Part shown: positions 1 through 7,413 of the stretch, piece by piece
Position numbering within the stretch: the first letter of the stretch is position 1
Layout: each line of letters begins with the position of its first letter
From: Acidobacteriota bacterium
Lineage (GTDB): Bacteria; Acidobacteriota; JAAYUB01; JAMOQF01
Assembly: GCA_027040585.1 (NCBI GenBank)
Contig: JALULU010000308.1
Location: 1 to 22,853 of the forward strand
Direction: 5' to 3'
DNA length: 22,853 nt
Notes under the pieces: generated by a model
What the model saw: only the letters and a program-made list of their open reading frames with translations
Databases searched by the model: none
What the model was told of the DNA's origin: nothing
Translations under genes and position numbers: made by a program

Positions 1-2120
1 GTCTGTATTGGTGTGGAGAAGTTTATGGTATCCCAGCCACCATCACCCGATACTTCTTTAACTGCTATCCAATTGCTACCATCATATCTCAATATCTTAT
101 AGTCTGATGCATAATTACCAGCTGAACTCCAATCAATCTTGACACTGTCTACAGTCTTTGTAGCACCTAAATCAATGTAAATCCATTGCTCTGTACCTTC
201 TGAAGGCAAATACTTTGAAGCCCAACCTGTTGAGGTTGAACCATCCACAGCTTTAGAAGCTGCGTAAGTGCTACTATATTCACTGGATGCAGCTGCATAT
301 TTGTTTAGAGCTATATTGGTATCTGAACCTCCGTTGTTATCAGGTTGTGTTGGATAGGTTACTTTCAAGGTATAACCACTTGTTGAACCATTATAACCTA
401 CAACTTTGAGGTAATATTTACCTGTGCTCGTGGCATTATACGTACCACTTTCTGGATTATTTGATGTATAACCTCTTGCAACATAATTTGAAGGATCACT
501 TGCTTTATATAGATACCAATCTAAATCTGCTCCACTGTCGTTGATGCTTACACTGATACTTATTGTACCAGTTCCAGCAATATTGAAATAGAACCAATCA
601 GCATCACTTGATGTACTAATTTCACCTTTACTATAGTTAGCTCCACTTGAAATTGGTCCATAAGCCTGTGAATAGGTATCATTTGGTTCATAAGCATCAT
701 TACTCTGTGGTGGTGCTTCATTAGGATAGGTTACCTTTAATGTATAACCACTTGTCGAACCATTATAGCCAACAACTTTTAAATAATATTTACCAACTGA
801 AGTTGCATTATAGCTTCCTGCCTCTGGATTATTAGTTGTATAACCTCTTGCAACATAATTTGAGAAATTCCCATCTTTATATAGATACCAATCTAAATCT
901 GCTCCGCTGTCATTGATGCTTACACTAATATTTATTGTTCCAGTATTTTTAATTTCAAAATAGAACCAATCAGCATCATCTGAGGTGCTAATTGCCCCAC
1001 CACTATAATTCTTACCAGAATCTATTGGTCCATAAGCCTGTGAATAAGTATCATTTGGTTCATATTGATCACCATTATTATTATTGTTGTTGTTATTATT
1101 ATTGTTTCCACTTCCACTATAAACTACATAGTTTGCACCATATCCAACATTTAGACATCCATATTTAATATACATATAACCGTCTTCACCCCAGCCAGGT
1201 CCCCAGGAGTTTCTTAAAATCCAGGCACCTTTAGAATCATCCCATCCTACCAACATAATTGCATGGTTTACAGGATGATCTGAAGAAGGTGTATATGAAG
1301 AATCAAAAACACCACCTGTGTATGCTTGAAAAGCATCAGTAACATAAACTGCGGCACAAATTGGTCCATATTGATAAATTGCACTCTTTATTGCTGATAC
1401 TGAAGGAAGTGAATTATTTGGATCAACATAACTCCAACTATCCAACTTATAGGGATGTGAACAAGTATCTTTACATGCTACATCACTTGCTTGATAAGGA
1501 AAGCAACTTTCTAAAACTGCACCTGGATTGATGTGCATATCATGCAAAAACCATCCACCATTACATCCATAGTTTTTGTCATTACATGAAATTAAATACT
1601 GCTCTGAAAGATCTGTCTCTACACCATCAACTCTCTTAATAGCACATTCGAAAGCTCCAACAGTTGAAAAAGCCCAACATCCACCACAGCTTCCCTGGTT
1701 CTTAACTGATGTACAAGCATTATGTGCTCTCCAGTCCCAGGATGAGGGTAATGAATCAAGCATTTCAACCTTTCTTTGACCAAGCAATGCAGCTTTTTTG
1801 GCTATTTTACTCCAGTTCTTTGGTGGTGTTAAAGTACATAACTCCCTTAAACTGTAGTTTAATGCGGGGTTATAACCTACCTGAAATCTAAAGCCTTCAG
1901 CTTTAATTTTAGCTCTTAAATTTTTGATCTTTTTCTCAAGTTCTCTCGGGATTCTAACAATTTCATGATTCTTTAATTGAGGATTGGAAAGATTCCTAAC
2001 TTTGTTAATAAAATTTGGTGCTCTATTTACAACTCGTTTGTTAACACGTTGTGCATAAAGCACTCCTGAAAAAATAATTAATGAAAAGATAGAAAAAAAC
2101 ACAAAAAATTTCTTTGACAT
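1..2120 (-). CDS. Secreted papain-family (C1A) cysteine protease with two PPC domains and a discoidin-like domain; 3' end outside window
   Basis: The frame is open from the ATG at 2120 to the window edge (706 codons), so the C-terminus is missing. Residues 1-23 form a signal peptide (basic start, hydrophobic core, cut near LYA). A propeptide of about 100 residues follows. The C1A domain starts near residue 123 (LPSSWDWR) and shows oxyanion Gln142, catalytic Cys148 (in GSCGGCWAF), His286 (NHAIMLVGW) and Asn304 (RNSWG), so the enzyme looks active. An 11-Asn linker (339-349) leads to two bacterial pre-peptidase C-terminal (PPC) domains at about 351-466 and 475-590, then a Gly/Asn linker and a galactose-binding F5/8-type C (discoidin-like) domain from about 599. 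PPC domains are usually removed from secreted peptidases, and discoidin domains bind glycans or surfaces. The inferred role is extracellular protein digestion, perhaps surface-tethered. The start is set by GGAGG at 2130-2134. The gene has its own promoter. Confidence 0.93.
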   Translation of the reverse strand, partial: MSKKFFVFFSIFSLIIFSGVLYAQRVNKRVVNRAPNFINKVRNLSNPQLKNHEIVRIPRELEKKIKNLRAKIKAEGFRFQVGYNPALNYSLRELCTLTPPKNWSKIAKKAALLGQRKVEMLDSLPSSWDWRAHNACTSVKNQGSCGGCWAFSTVGAFECAIKRVDGVETDLSEQYLISCNDKNYGCNGGWFLHDMHINPGAVLESCFPYQASDVACKDTCSHPYKLDSWSYVDPNNSLPSVSAIKSAIYQYGPICAAVYVTDAFQAYTGGVFDSSYTPSSDHPVNHAIMLVGWDDSKGAWILRNSWGPGWGEDGYMYIKYGCLNVGYGANYVVYSGSGNNNNNNNNNNNGDQYEPNDTYSQAYGPIDSGKNYSGGAISTSDDADWFYFEIKNTGTINISVSINDSGADLDWYLYKDGNFSNYVARGYTTNNPEAGSYNATSVGKYYLKVVGYNGSTSGYTLKVTYPNEAPPQSNDAYEPNDTYSQAYGPISSGANYSKGEISTSSDADWFYFNIAGTGTISISVSINDSGADLDWYLYKASDPSNYVARGYTSNNPESGTYNATSTGKYYLKVVGYNGSTSGYTLKVTYPTQPDNNGGSDTNIALNKYAAASSEYSSTYAASKAVDGSTSTGWASKYLPSEGTEQWIYIDLGATKTVDSVKIDWSSAGNYASDYKILRYDGSNWIAVKEVSGDGGWDTINFSTPIQ
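352..1062 (-). repeat. In-frame tandem duplication of the PPC domain, 372-bp period
   Basis: Copy 1 (724-1062) and copy 2 (352-690) line up at a constant 372-nt offset, which is 124 codons. Both encode near-identical domains: the stretches SGADLDWYLYK and GYNGSTSGYTLKVTYP occur in both, and differences are mostly synonymous or conservative. This is a recent intragenic duplication or one kept alike by gene conversion. Confidence 0.9.
1074..1106 (-). repeat. Trinucleotide run encoding 11 consecutive Asn (interdomain linker)
   Basis: Eleven AAT/AAC codons in a row (mixed, not a pure repeat) lie between the peptidase domain and the first PPC domain. The run is a flexible linker, and a site where slippage could change length in steps of three bases without breaking the frame. 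Confidence 0.85.
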
Positions 2121-2481
2121 TTATACAAACCTCCACGAGAATTTTTGGCTTGTTAAGGTGGGAAAATGAATTAATAAAAACTAAATCATATATTTTTCTC
2201 AGCCTACTATAAGGCATCTAATACCTCCCAAATTCATTATATTAATTTTGTAAAATATGTCAAGATTTTATTAATTTTTTTTTAATTTATAGTAATCAAC
2301 CTCACAATATACAGCAGGATTGAAAGAAAAAGATACAAAAAAAACAAGAAAAAATTCTTTTAAAATACCGTAAGAAAAAGTTTACAAATATTTTTAATAC
2401 TATCCTAAAAAAAATAATATTGAGTTGAAAATGTATCAGGAAAACGTGTCAAACATAATTTTAATAAAGCAAGAAAATATT
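2121..2481. other. 361-bp intergenic region: protease promoter, 5' leader, otherwise featureless AT-rich DNA
   Basis: Between the DUF1858-like gene and the protease gene, both on the minus strand. It holds the consensus promoter at 2236-2263 and a leader of about 109 nt containing a short GCCT/AGGC hairpin (about 2201-2214) and the GGAGG site. From 2264 to 2481 I see only very AT-rich DNA with A and T runs; there is no convincing hairpin terminator after the DUF1858-like gene, no RNA gene and no conserved riboswitch core. Confidence 0.6.
2236..2263 (-). promoter_or_regulatory. Near-perfect sigma70 promoter for the secreted protease
   Basis: On the minus strand TTGACA (2263-2258) and TATAAT (2241-2236) are separated by 16 bp. 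Both hexamers match the consensus exactly. Transcription would start near 2229, giving a leader of about 109 nt before the protease ATG. Confidence 0.8.
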
Positions 2482-2682
2482 CTACTTACATACTTCATTT
2501 AATTTATTGAGGATTTCTTTTTTTTCCTTATCCGGAACATTCTGTTCTTCTAAAATTTCACCTAAAGTTGCCCACACAGGCTCACCACATGCTATAAATA
2601 CAAGCTTATGGTCTAACATAACTTTTATACCTTCTTCACAGGAAACAATATCTTCTATGGGGGTGTCAAACGTTATTTCCAT
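2482..2682 (-). CDS. Small DUF1858-like (hybrid-cluster-protein-associated redox disulfide type) protein, 66 aa
   Basis: MEITFDTPIEDIV..., 66 residues. The pattern (acidic start, 'T-I-E-D-I-V', a helix 'G-I-K-V-M-L', then ACGEP and a short helical tail) resembles DUF1858, a small alpha-helical domain found alone or beside redox enzymes. In the usual family motif two cysteines sit close together (CxxC-like); here only Cys32 remains in that loop, with Cys15 and Cys65 elsewhere, so disulfide chemistry is doubtful. I chose the ATG at 2682 because GGAGG lies 5 nt before it. A longer reading from 2712 would start inside the loop of the upstream gene's terminator hairpin and is rejected. Its only visible transcription source is readthrough of that terminator or an unrecognised promoter. 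The function is unknown. Confidence 0.7.
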   Translation of the reverse strand: MEITFDTPIEDIVSCEEGIKVMLDHKLVFIACGEPVWATLGEILEEQNVPDKEKKEILNKLNEVCK

Positions 2683-2694
2683 AAAATCCTCCAT

Positions 2695-2720
2695 AAAAAA
2701 GGGGGAATGCATATCCCCCT
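2695..2720 (-). terminator. Rho-independent terminator of the decarboxylase-amaB-pruA operon
   Basis: On the minus strand, just after the pruA stop, a 7-bp stem (2714-2720 with 2700-2706, five G:C pairs) encloses a 7-nt loop and is followed by six T (2700-2695). There is no T tract on the other strand, so it works in one direction only. Confidence 0.85.
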
Positions 2721-2726
2721 CTAAAC

Positions 2727-4349
2727 TTATTCTTCTAAAAATGGATATCTATAATCCGTTGGTGGCAAAAAGGTTTCCTTTATTGACCTTGCACTTACCC
2801 ACCTGTAAAGATTTAACTTACTCCCAGCTTTGTCATTTGTTCCTGATGCCCTTGAGCCACCAAATGGCTGCTGTCCCACAACAGCACCTGTTGGTTTGTC
2901 GTTAATATAAAAATTGCCTGCAGCAAATCTCAATACTTCTTCAGCCTTCCTTGCAGCCATCCTATCAGTGGCAAAAATTGAACCGGTTAAAGCATAATTT
3001 GTTGCAGTCGCACACTTTTCCAAATACTCATTAAAAAGTTCATCTTTATATACAAAAACTGTCATTACAGGGCCAAATATTTCTTCTACCATTAGTTTGT
3101 GAAATGGGTCCTCGGCTTTAATTAACGTGGGCTCTACAAAATATCCCCTGGAATCATCACCTTTCCCACCATAAATAATTTCAGTATTACTATCTTTTTT
3201 AGCAAAGTCTATATACGACATTATCTTGTCGTAAGAAGCTCTATCTATCACCGCATTTATAAAATTTGAAAATTCTTCAGGTCCACCTATCTTCATCGTT
3301 TTAACTTCACTTTTCATAATACTCAATATATCATCCCATAAACTTTCTGGTATAAAAGCCCTCGATGCAGCAGAACATTTTTGTCCTTGATATTCATAAG
3401 CACCTCTTAAAAGAGCCGTTGCCACCTCTTCTGGATTTGCAGAATTGTGCACAAAGACAAAATCTTTTCCACCGGTTTCTCCAACTATTCTTGGATAACT
3501 TATGTAATTATTTATATTCTCTCCTATTAATTTCCACATCCTTTTAAAAGTAGCTGTGGAACCTGTAAAATGAATACCAGCAAAATTCTTATCTGAAAAA
3601 ACTAATTTTCCAATTTTAGCGGAATTCCCGGGTATAAAGTTAATTACACCATCTGGCAACCCTGCCTCTTTTAAAATTTTCATTAGAAAATAGTTAGAAT
3701 ATACAACTGAAGAAGCTGGCTTATAAAGTGAGACATTCCCCATAATAGCAGGTGCTGTTGGAAGATTTCCACCTATTGAAATAAAGTTAAAAGGTGTAAC
3801 AGCAAACACAAACCCATCAAGGGGTCTGTACTCAACTCTGTTCCATGTCCCTGTGGGAGAATATGGCTGTTCAGAATATATTTCCTCAGCATAAAAACAG
3901 TTAAATCTCCAGAAATCTATAAGCTCAGCAATATCAATTTCAGCCTGAAATGGATTTTTTGAATGCACAAGCATTACTAATGCATCCATAAAATATCTGT
4001 ACTTTTTTGAAAGAAGTTCAGCAGCTTTTAAAAATATGGCAATTCTGTGTTCCCATGGCATTTTTTCCCACTCTTTTTTAGCTTCCATAGCGGATTTTAT
4101 CGCCATTGAAATCTCTTTCTCTCCAGCTTTATGATATCTGGCTATTACTTTATTATGATCTGATGGCAATGTACAGTCGCCTAAATCGCCGGTCTTAAGT
4201 TCTTTCCCACCTATAATCAGCGGTATTTCCACAACTTCATTTAAAATTTTATTTAATTCTTCTTTTACCTTTACCCTCTCTTTTGTACCTTTAGCAAAGG
4301 TAAGTATTGGCTCATTTACTGGGCCTGGGACCTTAAATATTCCTGACAT
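2727..4349 (-). CDS. pruA: L-glutamate gamma-semialdehyde (1-pyrroline-5-carboxylate) dehydrogenase, ALDH4 type
   Basis: 540 residues, the usual length for the ALDH4-like form of P5C dehydrogenase shared by eukaryotes and some bacteria, not the PutA-fused or RocA form. It oxidises glutamate semialdehyde (from P5C) to glutamate with NAD+, the last step of proline and arginine/ornithine breakdown, in the cytoplasm. Visible motifs: substrate-side segment AEIDIAELIDFWRFN (136-150), PFNF (186-189), the NAD-binding FTGSTATF (261-268), general base Glu291 in GETGGK, nucleophile Cys325 in GQKCSA, and EEIFGPV (422-428). The start has AGGAGG 5 nt upstream. It is the last gene of a three-gene operon, 14 nt after amaB, and is followed at once by a strong terminator. 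No proline dehydrogenase is visible nearby, so P5C probably comes from elsewhere, for example ornithine. Confidence 0.93.
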   Translation of the reverse strand: MSGIFKVPGPVNEPILTFAKGTKERVKVKEELNKILNEVVEIPLIIGGKELKTGDLGDCTLPSDHNKVIARYHKAGEKEISMAIKSAMEAKKEWEKMPWEHRIAIFLKAAELLSKKYRYFMDALVMLVHSKNPFQAEIDIAELIDFWRFNCFYAEEIYSEQPYSPTGTWNRVEYRPLDGFVFAVTPFNFISIGGNLPTAPAIMGNVSLYKPASSVVYSNYFLMKILKEAGLPDGVINFIPGNSAKIGKLVFSDKNFAGIHFTGSTATFKRMWKLIGENINNYISYPRIVGETGGKDFVFVHNSANPEEVATALLRGAYEYQGQKCSAASRAFIPESLWDDILSIMKSEVKTMKIGGPEEFSNFINAVIDRASYDKIMSYIDFAKKDSNTEIIYGGKGDDSRGYFVEPTLIKAEDPFHKLMVEEIFGPVMTVFVYKDELFNEYLEKCATATNYALTGSIFATDRMAARKAEEVLRFAAGNFYINDKPTGAVVGQQPFGGSRASGTNDKAGSKLNLYRWVSARSIKETFLPPTDYRYPFLEE

Positions 4350-4363
4350 TTTTTCCTCCTTAA

Positions 4364-5920
4364 TTAATCATTTTCTCCAAATTTTATACCCTGTGCAAGG
4401 GGAAGTGCGTCTCCCCAATTCATTGTAACGGTTTGTCTCCTCATATATCCCTTCCACGCATCGCTTCCAGATTCTCTCCCACCACCTGTTTCCTTTTCAC
4501 CACCAAAAGCTCCACCTATTTCAGCACCAGATGTGGAAGTATTGACATTAGCTATTCCGCAATCACTCCCCTCATAGGAAAGAAATCTTTCGGAATATTT
4601 TAAATTGACTGTAAATATTGCAGAGGAAAGTCCTTGAGGAACACTGTTGTTTATTTCAATGCCCTCTCTTACATCTTTAATCTTAATTACATATAAAATT
4701 GGTGCAAATGTCTCTTCCTTAACAATATTCATATCCTTTGTGGCCTCAACTATTGTGGGCTCAACGTAAAATCCATTATTCTCTTCAACCACATTTCCAC
4801 CAACTAAAATTTTCCCACCTTCTTCTTTTATCTTTGAAATAGCATTTTTATATACCAACACAGCATTTTTATCAATTAATGGTCCACAAAGTGTCTCAGG
4901 TTCAAATGGGTTTCCAATTTTCACCTGTTTATAACCTTTTACCATATCTTCTAAAAATTTATCATACACCTTTTCATGTAAAAGCAATCTTCTTGTAGTG
5001 GTACATCTCTGTCCAGCCGTTCCCACTGCACCAAAAAGAATTGCCCTTTTTGCAAGTTCAAGGTCTGCATCTTCCATAACTATTGACGCGTTATTTCCTC
5101 CAAGCTCAAGAATTGTCTTTCCAAGTCTTTTGCCAACTGCCTCAGCAACTCTTTTTCCCATTTTTATTGAACCAGTAAATGATATGAGGGGAACCCTTTT
5201 GTCATTAATCAATTTTTCCCCTACTGTAGAACCTTTACCCACAATAAGAGTAAAAATTCCATCTGGTAGGTCATATCTCTTAAGTACATCATTTACAATT
5301 TTCATCGTGGCAATTGCAGTTAGAGGAGCAGAACTTGAAGGCTTCCATATCATTGTATCACCACAAACTGCTGCTATAAAGGAATTCCAAGCCCACACAG
5401 CAACAGGAAAATTAAATGAAGTTATAATTCCAATTGGTCCAAGTGGTAGCCACTGTTCATATAGCCTGTGATCTTCTCTCTCAGACTGAATAGTAAGCCC
5501 ATACAATTGCCTTGAAAGACCAAGTGCAAAATCAGATATATCAATCATTTCCTGTACTTCACCTGTCCCTTCAGGTAAAATTTTTCCAACTTCAAGTGTT
5601 ACAAGCTTTCCAAGATCTTCTTTACGTTTTCTAAGTTCATTCCCAATTTCTCTTACCATTTCACCCCTTTTTGGAGCGGGAATCTTTCTCCATTTCAAAA
5701 ATGAATCGTGTGAAATTTCAAATAGTTTCTCATAATCTTCTTTAGTACCCATCGCAACCTTTGCTATTGGTTGGCCATCAATTGGAGAATAGGATGTAAG
5801 AATATCCCTTCCATCAACTTCAGCCCACTTATCAACTCCAAAACAAATTCCTGAATTTACTTCCCCAATATCAAATTTCCCAAGAATTTCCTTTACAAAA
5901 CTTCTATCCAGTTCTGGCAT
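4364..5920 (-). CDS. amaB: L-aminoadipate-semialdehyde / piperideine-6-carboxylate dehydrogenase (antiquitin, ALDH7 family)
   Basis: 518 residues, full length for ALDH7. It oxidises aminoadipate semialdehyde (open form of delta-1-piperideine-6-carboxylate) to L-2-aminoadipate with NAD+, a lysine catabolism step, in the cytoplasm. Family landmarks are all present: PAPKRGEMVREIG (81-93), GEVQE (120-124) with the glutamate that ALDH7 uses to bind the substrate amino group, FNFPVAV (169-175), LELGGNN with general base Glu272, GQRCTTTRR with Arg305 and nucleophile Cys306, ETFAPI (403-408), and the ALDH7 signature TSGAEIGGAFGGEK (463-476) followed by GGGRESGSDAWK. The Arg before the catalytic Cys and the GEVQE glutamate favour aminoadipate semialdehyde over P5C. 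AGGAGG precedes the start, 9 nt after the decarboxylase stop. Pairing with pruA points to joint handling of the five- and six-carbon amino-semialdehydes. Confidence 0.92.
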   Translation of the reverse strand: MPELDRSFVKEILGKFDIGEVNSGICFGVDKWAEVDGRDILTSYSPIDGQPIAKVAMGTKEDYEKLFEISHDSFLKWRKIPAPKRGEMVREIGNELRKRKEDLGKLVTLEVGKILPEGTGEVQEMIDISDFALGLSRQLYGLTIQSEREDHRLYEQWLPLGPIGIITSFNFPVAVWAWNSFIAAVCGDTMIWKPSSSAPLTAIATMKIVNDVLKRYDLPDGIFTLIVGKGSTVGEKLINDKRVPLISFTGSIKMGKRVAEAVGKRLGKTILELGGNNASIVMEDADLELAKRAILFGAVGTAGQRCTTTRRLLLHEKVYDKFLEDMVKGYKQVKIGNPFEPETLCGPLIDKNAVLVYKNAISKIKEEGGKILVGGNVVEENNGFYVEPTIVEATKDMNIVKEETFAPILYVIKIKDVREGIEINNSVPQGLSSAIFTVNLKYSERFLSYEGSDCGIANVNTSTSGAEIGGAFGGEKETGGGRESGSDAWKGYMRRQTVTMNWGDALPLAQGIKFGEND

Positions 5921-5929
5921 ATTTCCTCC

Positions 5930-7327
5930 TTATCTATTTAAATTTTTTAAATAATTTACAAGTTCATCAAAAGTGGTATCGTCAAGCCTGATGTTTCCCA
6001 TATTTATCCTAAAGGCAAGTTTTTCATTAACCTCTGTAAGGGAAAACCAAAACTTCTTTTCACGCTCAACCTTTGCATACAAAGCCCTCATATCACAATT
6101 TTTATACTCAAAGGTTACAATTCCAAGTTCTGGAAATGAAAAGACATTAATACCATCTACTTTTTTAAGAAATTCTGCAAGTCTTGACGCATTATTTAAT
6201 GCTCTTAGCACAAACTCCCGATATTTTTTTATACCGAAATAATTTATACCCATCCAAATTTTAAGGGCTCTAAAGGCACGGGAACCCTGGATTGAATATT
6301 CAAAGAAATTGGTATTTTTATCAAAATAAAAATCTGGAATTACATAATAACTATGGGTAAAAGAAAAATTTTTCTTTAACTTTTCTTTTTCTTTAAAAAG
6401 AACCACTCCGCTTTCAAGTGGTATAAAAAACCATTTGTGAGGATCAATTACCACCGAATCAGCATTTGAAATGCCTTTAAATTTTTCTAAATAATTTTCA
6501 AGTAAAAGTGCAGCTCCTCCATAGGCAGCATCTACATGAAACCAGCAATTATATTTTTTAGAAATTTCAGACAACTTATAAAGCGGGTCTATATTTCCAG
6601 TATTTGTTGTCCCGGCAATTCCTATAATACAACAGGGGATATATCCATTTTTTATATCCCTCTCAATTTTTTCCACAAGTTGAGACAGATTTATCTTAAA
6701 ATTATTATCAACATCAATCAAAACCAAATTGTCAACGCCAACACCAATAATATCCATTGCTCTATCTATAGAATAGTGACGTTCCTTCGAAACATAAAAC
6801 CTGAGGGGAGAAATGTTAAACAACCCACTATTTTTTATATATTTAGATTTTTCATTCCGAGCAGCCTTTAATCCAGTTAAGTTTCCTACAGATCCACCGC
6901 TAACAATGGTTCCAAAAAAATCCCCATCATATCTCACAAGCCCACCAAACCAATTTACTATAATCTCTTCCAAAAGTGTACCTATGGGAGATTGCTTATA
7001 TAGGGAACAATTTTGATTTATCGAAGCCTTTAAAAGTTCTCCTAAAACTGAGGCAGGATTTGGAACAGGATTCATCATACCAAGGTATTTTTTAGAAGAA
7101 ACTGGCATGGCATAAGGTAAAATTTTTTCCTTAAAAATAGTTTCAAAATATTTAAAATCTTTTCCCTCTTCCCCTATTGAAAGTACTTTTTTTAAATCCT
7201 CAATACTATTTTCTGGCAAGGGCAGGTTTTTATCCACATCAAGCCAATATTCTACTATTGTTTTTAAAAACCTTTCTCCTACTCTATAAAATTCCTCAAG
7301 GGATTCCTTTTGGAAGTAATTCTCCAT
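5930..7327 (-). CDS. Group II PLP-dependent amino acid decarboxylase, substrate unknown
   Basis: 465 residues, fold-type I PLP enzyme of the Pyridoxal_deC (aromatic amino acid/glutamate/diaminobutyrate decarboxylase) family. Seen: SGGSVGNLTGLKAAR (143-157) for phosphate binding, His184 in the ERHYSI segment (the residue that stacks on the PLP ring in this family), HVDAAYGG with Asp266 bonding the pyridine nitrogen, and DPHKW with Schiff-base Lys298. The length is typical and no domain is missing. The substrate cannot be read from sequence: tyrosine/DOPA, glutamate, 2,4-diaminobutyrate, aspartate and cysteine sulfinate enzymes all share these motifs. The context (first gene of an operon with amaB and pruA) suggests a substrate in lysine, ornithine or glutamate metabolism, or carbon-chain products made by the two dehydrogenases. 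The SD is weak (AAGG at 7336-7333). Its promoter lies 32 nt upstream. Confidence 0.88.
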   Translation of the reverse strand: MENYFQKESLEEFYRVGERFLKTIVEYWLDVDKNLPLPENSIEDLKKVLSIGEEGKDFKYFETIFKEKILPYAMPVSSKKYLGMMNPVPNPASVLGELLKASINQNCSLYKQSPIGTLLEEIIVNWFGGLVRYDGDFFGTIVSGGSVGNLTGLKAARNEKSKYIKNSGLFNISPLRFYVSKERHYSIDRAMDIIGVGVDNLVLIDVDNNFKINLSQLVEKIERDIKNGYIPCCIIGIAGTTNTGNIDPLYKLSEISKKYNCWFHVDAAYGGAALLLENYLEKFKGISNADSVVIDPHKWFFIPLESGVVLFKEKEKLKKNFSFTHSYYVIPDFYFDKNTNFFEYSIQGSRAFRALKIWMGINYFGIKKYREFVLRALNNASRLAEFLKKVDGINVFSFPELGIVTFEYKNCDMRALYAKVEREKKFWFSLTEVNEKLAFRINMGNIRLDDTTFDELVNYLKNLNR

Positions 7328-7358
7328 TAAAAACCTTAACTAATTAAATATAAGATAA

Positions 7359-7387
7359 ATAGTATTATTAATATTAAAAAATGTCAA
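7359..7387 (-). promoter_or_regulatory. Promoter of the decarboxylase-amaB-pruA operon
   Basis: On the minus strand an exact TTGACA (7387-7382) is followed after 17 bp by TACTAT (7364-7359, four of six consensus bases). Predicted start near 7352, leader about 25 nt. It sits in the 86-bp gap after the M16 gene, which makes the three catabolic genes a separate operon. Confidence 0.6.
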
Positions 7388-7413
7388 TTAAAGGAAAAAA
7401 CATAAAACTCAAA

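Noticed and set aside
2198..2235. CTGAGA in the protease leader, as in the TPP riboswitch
   Set aside because: Only this hexamer matches; the other conserved TPP segments and helices are absent, and a protease is not a usual target.
2507..2905. Plus-strand frame of 132 codons over the DUF1858-like gene and the pruA 3' end
   Set aside because: It is opposite well-supported genes and crosses a terminator hairpin; its protein has no recognisable family.
4998..5471. Plus-strand frame of 157 codons inside amaB
   Set aside because: It is antisense to the conserved ALDH7 catalytic region and reflects codon composition of the real gene.
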